From NCBI RefSeq assembly GCF_000717655.1, contig NZ_JNZY01000036.1:1-64000 (forward strand): a DNA stretch of 64,000 bases. The letters run 5' to 3'. Positions 37,914 to 45,507 of the stretch are shown here, one piece after another. The notes under the pieces were generated by a model. It made no database searches and was not told the DNA's origin. It worked only from the letters and a program-made list of their open reading frames with translations. The stretch's first letter is position 1. Every line of letters begins with the position of its first letter. Source of the stretch: Streptomyces katrae (lineage in GTDB: Bacteria > Actinomycetota > Actinomycetes > Streptomycetales > Streptomycetaceae). The translations under genes and the position numbers were made by a program.

Positions 37914-39493
37914 TCGATCACGGCCGGATGAGTCGAAGACGACTCGAGCGGGGCGGGCGCCCCCAGCCGGACGGTGTCCGCCGCCTCGTACAGCTCGGCG
38001 GGCCGCACGCCCGCGAACGTCGCCGCCAGGTGTCCGTCCGGCCGTACCAGCAGGACGGTGTGCGCCGGCGCCCCCGGGTACCCGTCCGCGACCAGCAGTT
38101 CGGTACGGACCGGGAGGGCACTCACCGCCGCCGCGAGCCGGGGCATCAGCCCGGCGCCCAGCCAGTGCCGCCGGTCCCAGACCCCGGTCCCCGGGGCCAC
38201 CAGCACCACCAGCAGGCGGCCCCGCCCCAGCAGGTCGCGCAGCGGCACGGTCGCCCCGTCGGGCGCGGTGACGGGAACGTTGGCCACCTGACCGCCCGGC
38301 TCCGTGCCGGTGGGCACCTCGCGCACGGCCACCGGCGGGGCGTACGTCGGTGCCGCGCCCAGCGGCCCGCGCCCCAAGTGGCCGTCGGTCAGCAGCAGCT
38401 CGCCGGAGCGGGTGGCGCCCGGCAGGTACGTGCGCAGCCCGCCGCCCCCGCGCAGTACGGGCATCGCCTGGTCGGCGGCGCGCAGCCGGGCCGCGACGGC
38501 GGTGCGGCGCTCGCCCTCGTAGCTGTCGAGCAGGGCCTCGGAGGCGCCCTGGTGCCAGGCCACGCTCAGCTTCCAGGCGAGGTTCTCGGCGTCCCGCAGC
38601 CCCTCGTCGACCCCCTGCGTGCCGAGCGCGCCCAGCAGGTGCGCGGCGTCCCCGGCGAGGAAGGCGCGGCGGTCGCGCCAGCGCCGGGCGAGCCGGTGGT
38701 GCAGCGTGTGCACCCCGGTGTCGAGGAGGTCGTACGGCGGAGTGGCGCCCCCGCACCAGACGGCCAGGGTGTCCCGGATCAGGGTGACGAGCGCGTCGGG
38801 CGTGACCAGTTCCCCGCGGGCCGGGAGCAGCCAGTCCAGCCGCCACACCCCGTCGGGCAGCGGCCGGGCGCTGACCTCGGGCACGCCGGGCGACGGGGCG
38901 CGGTGCAGCAGGGCCTCGCCGGGCCAGGGGAGTTCGGTGCGCAGCGCGGCCACGGCGTGCCGTTCGACGGCGGTGCGGCCGGGGAAGCGGATGCCGAGCA
39001 GCTTGCGCACGGTGGAGCGGGCTCCGTCGCAGCCGACCAGGTAACTCCCGCGCCACCACGTGGTCTCGGCGCCCCGGGTGTGCGCGGTGACCCCGCGGTC
39101 GTCTTGCTCGAGGGAGTCCAGTTTGCTGTCGGTGACCAGCTGGACCAGCGGATGTGCGGCCGCGGCGTCGCGCAGCCCGCGCGTGAGGGCGTGCTGCGGC
39201 AGGTGCAGGGGGGCCTGGCGGTCCTCGAAGGTGATGCGCCGGGGGTCGTCGGTGCGGCTGCGCCGCATGGTGCGCCAGGCGGCGAAGAGCGCGCCCTCGT
39301 CGCGCAGCGTCGTACAGCCCAGCCGGTGGACCATGGCCGAGGTGTCCTCGTGCAGCACGACGGTACGGGCGGGTCGGGGCAGGTCCTTGCCGGGTCCCTC
39401 GTCGAGCACGACGCTGGGCACGCCCGAGCCGGCCAGGGCCAGGGACAGGGACAGTCCGACGGGCCCCGCGCCGACGACGATCACCGGGTCCAT
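37910..39493 (-). CDS. FAD-dependent aromatic-type monooxygenase
   Basis: A 527-residue flavoprotein of the PheA/TfdB (PF01494) type. It has the dinucleotide motif GAGPVGLSL near the N-terminus, the DG motif YLVGCDGARSTVRK and the GD motif RRAFLAGDAAHLLGALGTQG. A thioredoxin-like C-terminal domain (about 400-520) is typical of phenol hydroxylase relatives, including polyketide-tailoring enzymes. The substrate cannot be named. No partner biosynthetic genes are nearby. The gene runs towards the sulfur operon with only 33 bp before the leader ORF. Confidence 0.88.
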   Translation of the reverse strand: MDPVIVVGAGPVGLSLSLALAGSGVPSVVLDEGPGKDLPRPARTVVLHEDTSAMVHRLGCTTLRDEGALFAAWRTMRRSRTDDPRRITFEDRQAPLHLPQHALTRGLRDAAAAHPLVQLVTDSKLDSLEQDDRGVTAHTRGAETTWWRGSYLVGCDGARSTVRKLLGIRFPGRTAVERHAVAALRTELPWPGEALLHRAPSPGVPEVSARPLPDGVWRLDWLLPARGELVTPDALVTLIRDTLAVWCGGATPPYDLLDTGVHTLHHRLARRWRDRRAFLAGDAAHLLGALGTQGVDEGLRDAENLAWKLSVAWHQGASEALLDSYEGERRTAVAARLRAADQAMPVLRGGGGLRTYLPGATRSGELLLTDGHLGRGPLGAAPTYAPPVAVREVPTGTEPGGQVANVPVTAPDGATVPLRDLLGRGRLLVVLVAPGTGVWDRRHWLGAGLMPRLAAAVSALPVRTELLVADGYPGAPAHTVLLVRPDGHLAATFAGVRPAELYEAADTVRLGAPAPLESSSTHPAVID

Positions 39494-39584
39494 GGTGCGG
39501 CTCCCGATGTCCGGTATGTGATCACAGAAGTATGCAACCCACTGGAGGTGCCTGCGTCAAGTGACGCCGGTCCGGGCAACGCCG

Positions 39585-39617
39585 TGTGGTGCGGCGGATG
39601 AGTTCCGCCGCACCACA
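39585..39617 (-). terminator. Hairpin terminator of the gluABCD operon
   Basis: A perfect 14-bp stem (TGTGGTGCGGCGGA and its complement) with a 5-nt loop lies about 80 nt after the gluD stop and upstream of the monooxygenase gene on the same strand. No T-tract. Confidence 0.75.
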
Positions 39618-39695
39618 GGTGTCACGCCAGTGTACTGACCGGGCGTCAGGCTCCCGCGTCAGGGGAGCCGTGTCCGCCGGGCTTCGGGCCGGGGC

Positions 39696-40589
39696 TCAGG
39701 GGGCCTCGCCCACGCCGGCCGCGCCGCCGGCGTCGACCTCGGCCACGTCCCCGGCGACGACCGCGCCGGTGCCCTTCTTCGACTTCCGCAGCCGGCCTTC
39801 GATCCAGGAGGCGAAGGTGGTGAGCATGAAGTTCACTGCGATGTAGATCAGGGCGATCACGACCATGGTCGCGATGGTGTTGCTGTAGTTGGCGGAGATC
39901 TGCCGGTTCATCGACATCAGGTCGGCGAAGCCCAGGGCCGCGCCGCCGAGTGCCGTGTCCTTGAGGATCACCACGAGCTGGCTCACCAGAGCGGGCAGCA
40001 TCGCCGTGACAGCCTGCGGGACCAGGACGTTCGTCATGATCTGGCCCTTGCGCATGCCGATGGCCTTGGCCGCATCGGTCTGGCCTCGGGGCAGCGTCAG
40101 GATGCCGGCCCGGACGATCTCGGCGATGACCGAGGCGTTGTACAGGACCAGGCCGGTGACCACCGCGTACAGCGGCCGGAGATCGGAGCTGACGGTCCCG
40201 AGCATCACGTACAGGGCGGAGCTGAAGAACATCAGCATCAGGACCGGGATGGCGCGGAAGAACTCCACGACCGTGCCGACCGGGACGCGGATCCACGCGT
40301 GGTCGGAGAGTCGCGCGATGCCGAGGAGCGCGCCCAGGGGCAGCGCGATCACCATGGCGATCAGACCGGCCTTGAGGGTCTCACCGAGGCCGGGCAGCAG
40401 ATACGTCGTCCAGACCTGGCTGTCGGTGACGAACGGGGACCACTTGTCGGCGTCGAGCTGGTTCTTCTCGGCCATGAGGGACAGCGCCCACCACAGGACC
40501 AGAGCGAGAACCACCAGGAAGATGCCGGTGTAGACCCAGTTGCGGGCCTTGGCCTTGGGGCCGGGGGTGTCATACAGAACGGAGCTCAT
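39696..40589 (-). CDS. gluD: Glutamate ABC transporter permease GluD
   Basis: A 297-residue inner-membrane permease of the polar amino-acid (His/Glu/Gln) class with about six helices. The ATPase-coupling EAA loop reads TDAAKAIGMRKGQIMTNVLVPQA. A charged Lys/Gly/Ala tail follows. With GluC it forms the channel of the glutamate importer known in Streptomyces and Corynebacterium as GluABCD. The start overlaps the gluC stop by 4 nt. Confidence 0.92.
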   Translation of the reverse strand: MSSVLYDTPGPKAKARNWVYTGIFLVVLALVLWWALSLMAEKNQLDADKWSPFVTDSQVWTTYLLPGLGETLKAGLIAMVIALPLGALLGIARLSDHAWIRVPVGTVVEFFRAIPVLMLMFFSSALYVMLGTVSSDLRPLYAVVTGLVLYNASVIAEIVRAGILTLPRGQTDAAKAIGMRKGQIMTNVLVPQAVTAMLPALVSQLVVILKDTALGGAALGFADLMSMNRQISANYSNTIATMVVIALIYIAVNFMLTTFASWIEGRLRKSKKGTGAVVAGDVAEVDAGGAAGVGEAP

Positions 40590-41260
40590 CGCTTCACCGC
40601 CACTCGCTTGGCCACCCAGCCCAGCAGCAGGCCGGTGGGCAGGGTCAGCAGGACGAAGCCGAGAGCGAAGACGGCGAAGACAGCGAAGATCGCGTCCGAC
40701 TCGTTCTCCAGCATTTCCTTCATCAGCAGGGCCGCCTCGGCAACGCCGATGGTCGCTGCCACCGTGGTGTTCTTGGTGAGGGCGATCAGTACGTTGGTGA
40801 GCGGCGCGATGACCGCGCGGAAGGCCTGGGGCAGCACGATCAGGGTGAGCACCTGGAAGAAGCTCATACCCAGCGCGCGGGCGGCCTCGGCCTGTCCCAC
40901 GGGAACGGTGTTGATGCCCGAGCGGATCGCTTCGCAGACGAAGGTGCCGGTGTAGGCGATCAGGCCCAGGACCGCGAGGCGGAACCCGGTCTCCTTGAAG
41001 GTCCCGCCGCCGAGCGAGATGCCCAGCGTCTGGTTGAGGCCCAGCGAGCAGCCGAGGATCAGCAGGGTCAGCGGGGTGTTGCGCACGGTGTTGACGTACG
41101 CGGTGCCGAAGGACCGCATCAGCGGTACGGGGCTGACCCGCATCCCGGCCAGCATCGTGCCCCAGATCAGGGATCCGACTGCTGAGTAGAGGGTGAGCTG
41201 AACCGTCACCCAGAAGGCCCCGAGCACGTCGTACTGCCCGGAATTTAGAAAGTCGAACAC
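40586..41260 (-). CDS. gluC: Glutamate ABC transporter permease GluC
   Basis: A 224-residue permease with about five or six helices. Family motifs include YVNTVRNTPLTLLI and the EAA loop AEAARALGMSFFQVLTLIVLPQA. It pairs with GluD. The GTG start lies 84 nt after gluB, and a strong hairpin occupies that gap, which may lower gluCD expression relative to the binding protein. Confidence 0.92.
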   Translation of the reverse strand: MFDFLNSGQYDVLGAFWVTVQLTLYSAVGSLIWGTMLAGMRVSPVPLMRSFGTAYVNTVRNTPLTLLILGCSLGLNQTLGISLGGGTFKETGFRLAVLGLIAYTGTFVCEAIRSGINTVPVGQAEAARALGMSFFQVLTLIVLPQAFRAVIAPLTNVLIALTKNTTVAATIGVAEAALLMKEMLENESDAIFAVFAVFALGFVLLTLPTGLLLGWVAKRVAVKR

Positions 41261-41288
41261 GTTGCCCTGCGCTCTCCCCAGGATGGAC

Positions 41289-41339
41289 CGGTGAGGTGTG
41301 CCGCCGCCCCCGGCAGGCGGGCGGCGACACCCCTCACCG
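41289..41339 (-). promoter_or_regulatory. Intercistronic hairpin between gluB and gluC
   Basis: Outer arms CGGTGAGG (41289-41296) and CCTCACCG (41332-41339) are exact complements, and the inner GCCGCC/GGCGGC tract extends the stem. It begins 5 nt after the gluB stop. Such structures in ABC operons usually protect the upstream binding-protein mRNA or cause partial termination; which applies here is inference. Confidence 0.7.
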
Positions 41340-41344
41340 ATGAA

Positions 41345-42196
41345 TCAGCTGCCTTCGGTGATCTGCGGGGCAGGCTCGCTCTTGTAGTCGGCGGGGCCGA
41401 AGTTGCTGTCCACCGCCTTCTGCCACGAGCCGTCTTCGACCATCTTCTTCAGCGCGGCGTTGACCTTGGTCTGCAGGTCCTTGTCGCCCTTCTTCAGGCC
41501 GATGCCGTAGGGCTCGTCGCTGAGCTTCAGGCCGGTGAGCTTGAACTTGCCCTTGTTCTTCTCCTGGGCGGCGTAGCCGGCGAGGATCGAGTTGTCCGTG
41601 GTCAGGGCGTCGACCTTCTTGTTCTCCAGGCCGGTCAGGCACTCGGAGTAGCCGCCCTGCTCCAGCAGGTCCGCCTCGGGGGCGAGCTTGGTCTTGACGT
41701 TCTGCGCCGAGGTGGAGCCGGTGACCGAGCAGAGCTTCTTCTTGTTGAGGTCCTCGGCCTTGGTGATCGACGTGTCGTCGGCGCGGACCAGCAGGTCCTG
41801 GTGGGCCAGGAAGTACGGGCCGGCGAAGTCGACCTTCGCCTTGCGCTTGTCGTTGATCGTGTAGCTCGCGACGACCAGCTTCACGTCGCCGTTGGAGATC
41901 AGGTTCTCGCGCTCGGCGCTGACGGCCTGCTTGAACTCGATCTGGTCGGGCTGGTAGCCGAGCTCCTTGGCGACGTAGGTCGCCACGTCGACGTCGAAGC
42001 CCGAGAACTTGCCGTCCGGGGTCTTGAGGCCCAGACCCGGCTGGTCGAACTTGATGCCGATGACGATCTTGTCCTTGGCGCCGCCGGACGCGCCGCCGTC
42101 ACCGTTCGCCTTGTCGCTGCTGCCGCCGCAGGCGGTCGCGGTCAGAGCGAGGACTGCGGCCACGGCCGCGGCCGCACCGGCCTTGAAAACCTTCAT
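41345..42196 (-). CDS. gluB: Glutamate-binding lipoprotein GluB
   Basis: A 283-residue solute-binding protein of the SBP family 3. The signal peptide ends in lipobox TATAC with C23 as the lipidated residue. The mature protein has the family's DGKFSGFDVDVATYVAKELG and LVVASYTINDKRKAKVDFAGPY. It captures glutamate outside the membrane and feeds GluCD. ATG 42196 follows GAGGGAAG. It is the second gene of gluABCD, 87 nt after gluA. Confidence 0.93.
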   Translation of the reverse strand: MKVFKAGAAAAVAAVLALTATACGGSSDKANGDGGASGGAKDKIVIGIKFDQPGLGLKTPDGKFSGFDVDVATYVAKELGYQPDQIEFKQAVSAERENLISNGDVKLVVASYTINDKRKAKVDFAGPYFLAHQDLLVRADDTSITKAEDLNKKKLCSVTGSTSAQNVKTKLAPEADLLEQGGYSECLTGLENKKVDALTTDNSILAGYAAQEKNKGKFKLTGLKLSDEPYGIGLKKGDKDLQTKVNAALKKMVEDGSWQKAVDSNFGPADYKSEPAPQITEGS

Positions 42197-42283
42197 GGTG
42201 AACTTCCCTCGGATGAGACGTTGTTGGACGACGAGCGACACGCGTGCTCTGAGCCGCCAGGGGATCACTACCAGACGAGACCG

Positions 42284-43069
42284 TCAGTGGTGCAGGATCT
42301 TCGAAAGGAAGTCCTTGGCGCGGTCACTGCGCGGGTTGCTGAAGAACTGCTCGGGCGCGGCCTCTTCGACGATCTTTCCGTCCGCCATGAAGACGACCCG
42401 ATTGGCCGCGGAGCGGGCGAAGCCCATCTCGTGCGTGACGACCACCATCGTCATGCCCTCCCGGGCGAGCTGCTGCATGACCTCGAGCACCTCGTTGATC
42501 ATCTCCGGGTCGAGCGCCGAGGTCGGCTCGTCGAACAGCATCACCTTCGGCTCCATGGCCAGCGCACGGGCGATCGCCACGCGCTGCTGCTGGCCGCCGG
42601 AGAGCTGCGCCGGGTACTTGTCGGCCTGCGAGCCGACGCCCACCCGGTCCAGCAGCGCCTTCGCCTTCTCCAGCGCCGCCGCCTCGTCCGTCTTGCGGAC
42701 CTTGAGCTGGCCCAGCATGACGTTCTGGAGCACCGTCTTGTGCGCGAAGAGGTTGAACGACTGGAAGACCATGCCGACATCGGCACGCAGCTCGGCCAGC
42801 TTCCTGCCCTCCGACGGCAGTTCCTTGCCGTCGAGGGTGATGGTGCCCGAGTCGATCGTCTCCAGGCGGTTGATGGTCCGGCACAGCGTGGACTTGCCCG
42901 ATCCCGAGGGACCGATCACCACGACGACCTCACCGCGGGCAATGCTCAGATCGATGTCCTGAAGCACGTGCAGCGCGCCGAAGTGCTTGTTGACGTTGCT
43001 CAGTACGACCAGGTCGTCCGCGGCCCCGGCCGCATCCTGCACGTCCTTGGTCACTGATACTCCGCTCAT
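42284..43069 (-). CDS. gluA: Glutamate ABC transporter ATP-binding protein GluA
   Basis: A 261-residue ABC ATPase. Walker A is GPSGSGKST, the Q-loop MVFQSFNLF, the signature LSGGQQQR, Walker [15 protein letters not shown] and the switch histidine VVVTHEMGF. It is the first gene of the operon. ATG 43069 gives MSGVSVTKD; a GTG 15 nt further in is also possible. Upstream lie an inverted repeat and direct repeats, between this gene and gluR. Confidence 0.93.
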   Translation of the reverse strand: MSGVSVTKDVQDAAGAADDLVVLSNVNKHFGALHVLQDIDLSIARGEVVVVIGPSGSGKSTLCRTINRLETIDSGTITLDGKELPSEGRKLAELRADVGMVFQSFNLFAHKTVLQNVMLGQLKVRKTDEAAALEKAKALLDRVGVGSQADKYPAQLSGGQQQRVAIARALAMEPKVMLFDEPTSALDPEMINEVLEVMQQLAREGMTMVVVTHEMGFARSAANRVVFMADGKIVEEAAPEQFFSNPRSDRAKDFLSKILHH

Positions 43070-43083
43070 CGGCAACTTGCTCC

Positions 43084-43104
43084 GTCCTCCTCGGTTGGGA
43101 GGAC
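43084..43104. repeat. Inverted repeat in the gluA 5' region
   Basis: GTCCTCC and GGAGGAC, exact 7-base complements separated by 7 nt, lie 15-35 nt upstream of gluA. In the gluA transcript the GGAGGAC arm would hold the ribosome binding site region in a stem, so it could modulate translation. It could also be a protein-binding site. Confidence 0.5.
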
Positions 43105-43152
43105 AGTAGTGACGTGGCGCGCACACCGTCATCACATCTGAGGGAGAATTGA

Positions 43153-43237
43153 GCATAACGAAACGGCCTCGCTCCGATACGCTCCGTGCGCACCACGACA
43201 CTCGGGCCGGTTTCCCCGTACCGGGTGCATAACGGAA
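43153..43237. repeat. Direct repeats in the gluA-gluR intergenic region
   Basis: GCATAACGAAA (43153-43163) and GCATAACGGAA (43227-43237) are 74 bp apart in the same orientation, in the middle of the 275-bp divergent region. They are candidate response-regulator binding sites for GluR, which is reported to control gluABCD in S. coelicolor. I cannot confirm the known site from memory. Confidence 0.4.
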
Positions 43238-43344
43238 GACGCGCCGGACCGGAACCCCCTTGACGTGGGCCTCTCCATCGGCGTGGATGCAGGGTGGCCC
43301 TGACCGCGGGCCCTGATCGGAAGTAAACAGGAAAGGGGGACGCA

Positions 43345-44049
43345 ATGAGACTGCTGCTCGTCGAGGACGACGACCACGTCGCCGCCGCCCTGTCCGCGAT
43401 CCTCGCCCGGCACGGCTTCCAGGTGACCCACGCCCGCAGCGGCGAGGAGGCCCTGCAGGCGCTGCTGCCCGCCGGAGCGCCGCCCTTCGGCGTCGTCCTC
43501 CTGGACCTCGGCCTGCCCGACCAGGACGGCTACGAGGTGTGCGGCAAGATCCGCAAGCGCACCGCGACGCCCGTCATCATGGTGACCGCGCGCGGCGACG
43601 TCCGCTCCCGCATCCACGGCCTCAACATGGGCGCCGACGACTACGTCGTCAAGCCCTACGACACCGGTGAACTCCTCGCACGCATCCACGCCGTCGCCCG
43701 GCGCACCGGCGCCTCCGAGGAGGCCGCCGCCACCGGGACGGGCACCCTCGACGTGGTCCGGCTCGGCCCGGTCAGCATCGAACTGCCCACCCGGCGGGTC
43801 AGCGTGGACGGCACCGACGTACCGCTCACCCGCAAGGAGTTCGACCTGCTGGCCCTGCTCGCGCAGCGCCCCGGAGTCGTCTTCCGCCGCGAGCAGATCA
43901 TCAGCGAGGTGTGGCGCACCAGCTGGGAGGGGACCGGCCGGACCCTCGAGGTCCACGTCGCCTCGCTGCGCTCCAAGCTGCGCATGCCCGCCCTCATCGA
44001 GACCGTCCGCGGGGTGGGCTACCGGCTCGTCACCCCGGCCGCCTCCTAG
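43345..44049 (+). CDS. gluR: Response regulator GluR (OmpR family)
   Basis: A 234-residue regulator. The receiver has EDDD at 7-10, D54 in [11 protein letters not shown] and K in VVKPYD. An OmpR/PhoB winged helix spans about 135-230 with [14 protein letters not shown] and [15 protein letters not shown]. It is divergent from gluABCD and upstream of gluK, the arrangement of the S. coelicolor GluR-GluK glutamate-sensing system. AAAGGGGG precedes the ATG. Confidence 0.92.
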   Translation: MRLLLVEDDDHVAAALSAILARHGFQVTHARSGEEALQALLPAGAPPFGVVLLDLGLPDQDGYEVCGKIRKRTATPVIMVTARGDVRSRIHGLNMGADDYVVKPYDTGELLARIHAVARRTGASEEAAATGTGTLDVVRLGPVSIELPTRRVSVDGTDVPLTRKEFDLLALLAQRPGVVFRREQIISEVWRTSWEGTGRTLEVHVASLRSKLRMPALIETVRGVGYRLVTPAAS

Positions 44050-44060
44050 CGGGTCCCGTC

Positions 44061-45473
44061 GTGCGCGCCCGGCTGCTCCCGCTGCTCGTCGTCCTGATGG
44101 CGGGCGTGCTGCTCGCCCTCGGCCTCCCGCTCGCCGTGAGCCTGGCCGCCGGACAGCAGCAGCGCGTGGTCGTCGACCGGATCGACGACAGCGCCCGTTT
44201 CGCGGCCCTCGCCCAGTTCGTCATCGACGCCGAGGGCTCCGGGTCCACCGGCGCCACCGAGCGCGGCGAGACCCTCCAGCACGAACTGGCCCGCTACCAG
44301 GAGCTCTACGGCATCCGTGTCGGCATCTTCCTGCGCGACGACAACGCCATGGCCCGCGCCCCGGGCTGGTGGCAGCTCCCGGAGGAGGGCGAGGGCCGGC
44401 TCGCCTTCGAGGAGGCCCTCGCCGGGCGGCGCAGCCACGACCCCGCCCAGGTGTGGCCCTGGCAGACCCACGGCAAACTCCTCGTCGCCTCCCCGGTCGT
44501 CCTCGACGGCGACGTCGTCGCGGTCGTCGTCACCGAGTCGCCCACCGACCAGATGCGGGCCCGGATCCTGAGCGGCTGGCTGCTGATCGTCGCCGGGCTC
44601 GCCGCGGCCATGCTGGTGGCCTTCGGCGCCGCCCTGCGGCTCACCAGCTGGGTGCTCAAGCCCGTCCGGACGCTCGACGCGGCCGCCCACGGCATCGCCA
44701 CCGGGCGGATGAACTCCCGGGTCGCAGCGGCCGGCGGGCCCCCGGAACTCCAACGCCTGGCGCGCTCGTTCAACGAGATGGCCGACAACGTGGAAGAGGT
44801 CCTGGAGCAGCAGCGGGCGTTCGTCGCCGACGCCTCCCACCAGCTGCGCAACCCGCTCGCGGCGCTGCTCCTGCGGATCGAGCTGCTCGCCCTCGAACTG
44901 CCCGAGGGCAACGAGGAGATCGCCTCCGTGCGGACCGAGGGCAAGCGCCTGACCCAGGTCCTGGACGACCTGCTGGACCTGGCGCTGGCCGAGCACGCCT
45001 CCGCCGAGCTCAGACTGACCGACATCGCGGCCCTGACCACCGAACGGGTGACCGCCTGGCGTCCGTACGCCGAGGAGAAGGGCGTACGGCTCACCGAGAC
45101 GGGCCGGGCCGCCGTCACGGGCTGGACCGACCCCATCGCCCTCTCCAGCGCGCTCGACGCCGTCATCGACAACGCCCTCAAGTTCACCCCTGAGGGTGAA
45201 GGGGTCGAGGTGTCCGTCGCCCTGGCGGGGGCCTTCGTCCACGTCGTCGTCGCCGACCGGGGTCCCGGCCTGACCGACGAGGAGCTGCTGCGCGTCGGCG
45301 ACCGGTTCTGGCGCAGCGGCCGCCACCAGAACATCAAGGGCTCCGGGCTCGGCCTGTCGATCTCCCGGGCCCTGCTCGCCGCGGGCGGCGGGTCCCTCTC
45401 GTACGAGACGAACCCGCCGCACGGACTGCGGGTGACGGTGGCCGTCCCGCGCAGCGATCCGCACACGCCCTGA
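44061..45473 (+). CDS. gluK: Sensor histidine kinase GluK
   Basis: A 470-residue membrane kinase. The first helix is about 8-30, an extracellular sensor domain about 31-170, and the second helix about 173-193. HAMP follows, then HisKA with H260 in DASHQLRNPL, and an ATPase domain with the N box VIDNALKF, DRGPGL and GSGLGLSIS. In S. coelicolor the orthologue responds to extracellular glutamate. GTG 44061 lies 11 nt after gluR. It converges on the GH85 gene with 34 bp between stops, where a short GC-rich inverted repeat may end both transcripts. Confidence 0.9.
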   Translation: MRARLLPLLVVLMAGVLLALGLPLAVSLAAGQQQRVVVDRIDDSARFAALAQFVIDAEGSGSTGATERGETLQHELARYQELYGIRVGIFLRDDNAMARAPGWWQLPEEGEGRLAFEEALAGRRSHDPAQVWPWQTHGKLLVASPVVLDGDVVAVVVTESPTDQMRARILSGWLLIVAGLAAAMLVAFGAALRLTSWVLKPVRTLDAAAHGIATGRMNSRVAAAGGPPELQRLARSFNEMADNVEEVLEQQRAFVADASHQLRNPLAALLLRIELLALELPEGNEEIASVRTEGKRLTQVLDDLLDLALAEHASAELRLTDIAALTTERVTAWRPYAEEKGVRLTETGRAAVTGWTDPIALSSALDAVIDNALKFTPEGEGVEVSVALAGAFVHVVVADRGPGLTDEELLRVGDRFWRSGRHQNIKGSGLGLSISRALLAAGGGSLSYETNPPHGLRVTVAVPRSDPHTP

Positions 45474-45507
45474 CGGCCGCCGCGGCAGGCGCCCGGCCCG
45501 GGCCGGG

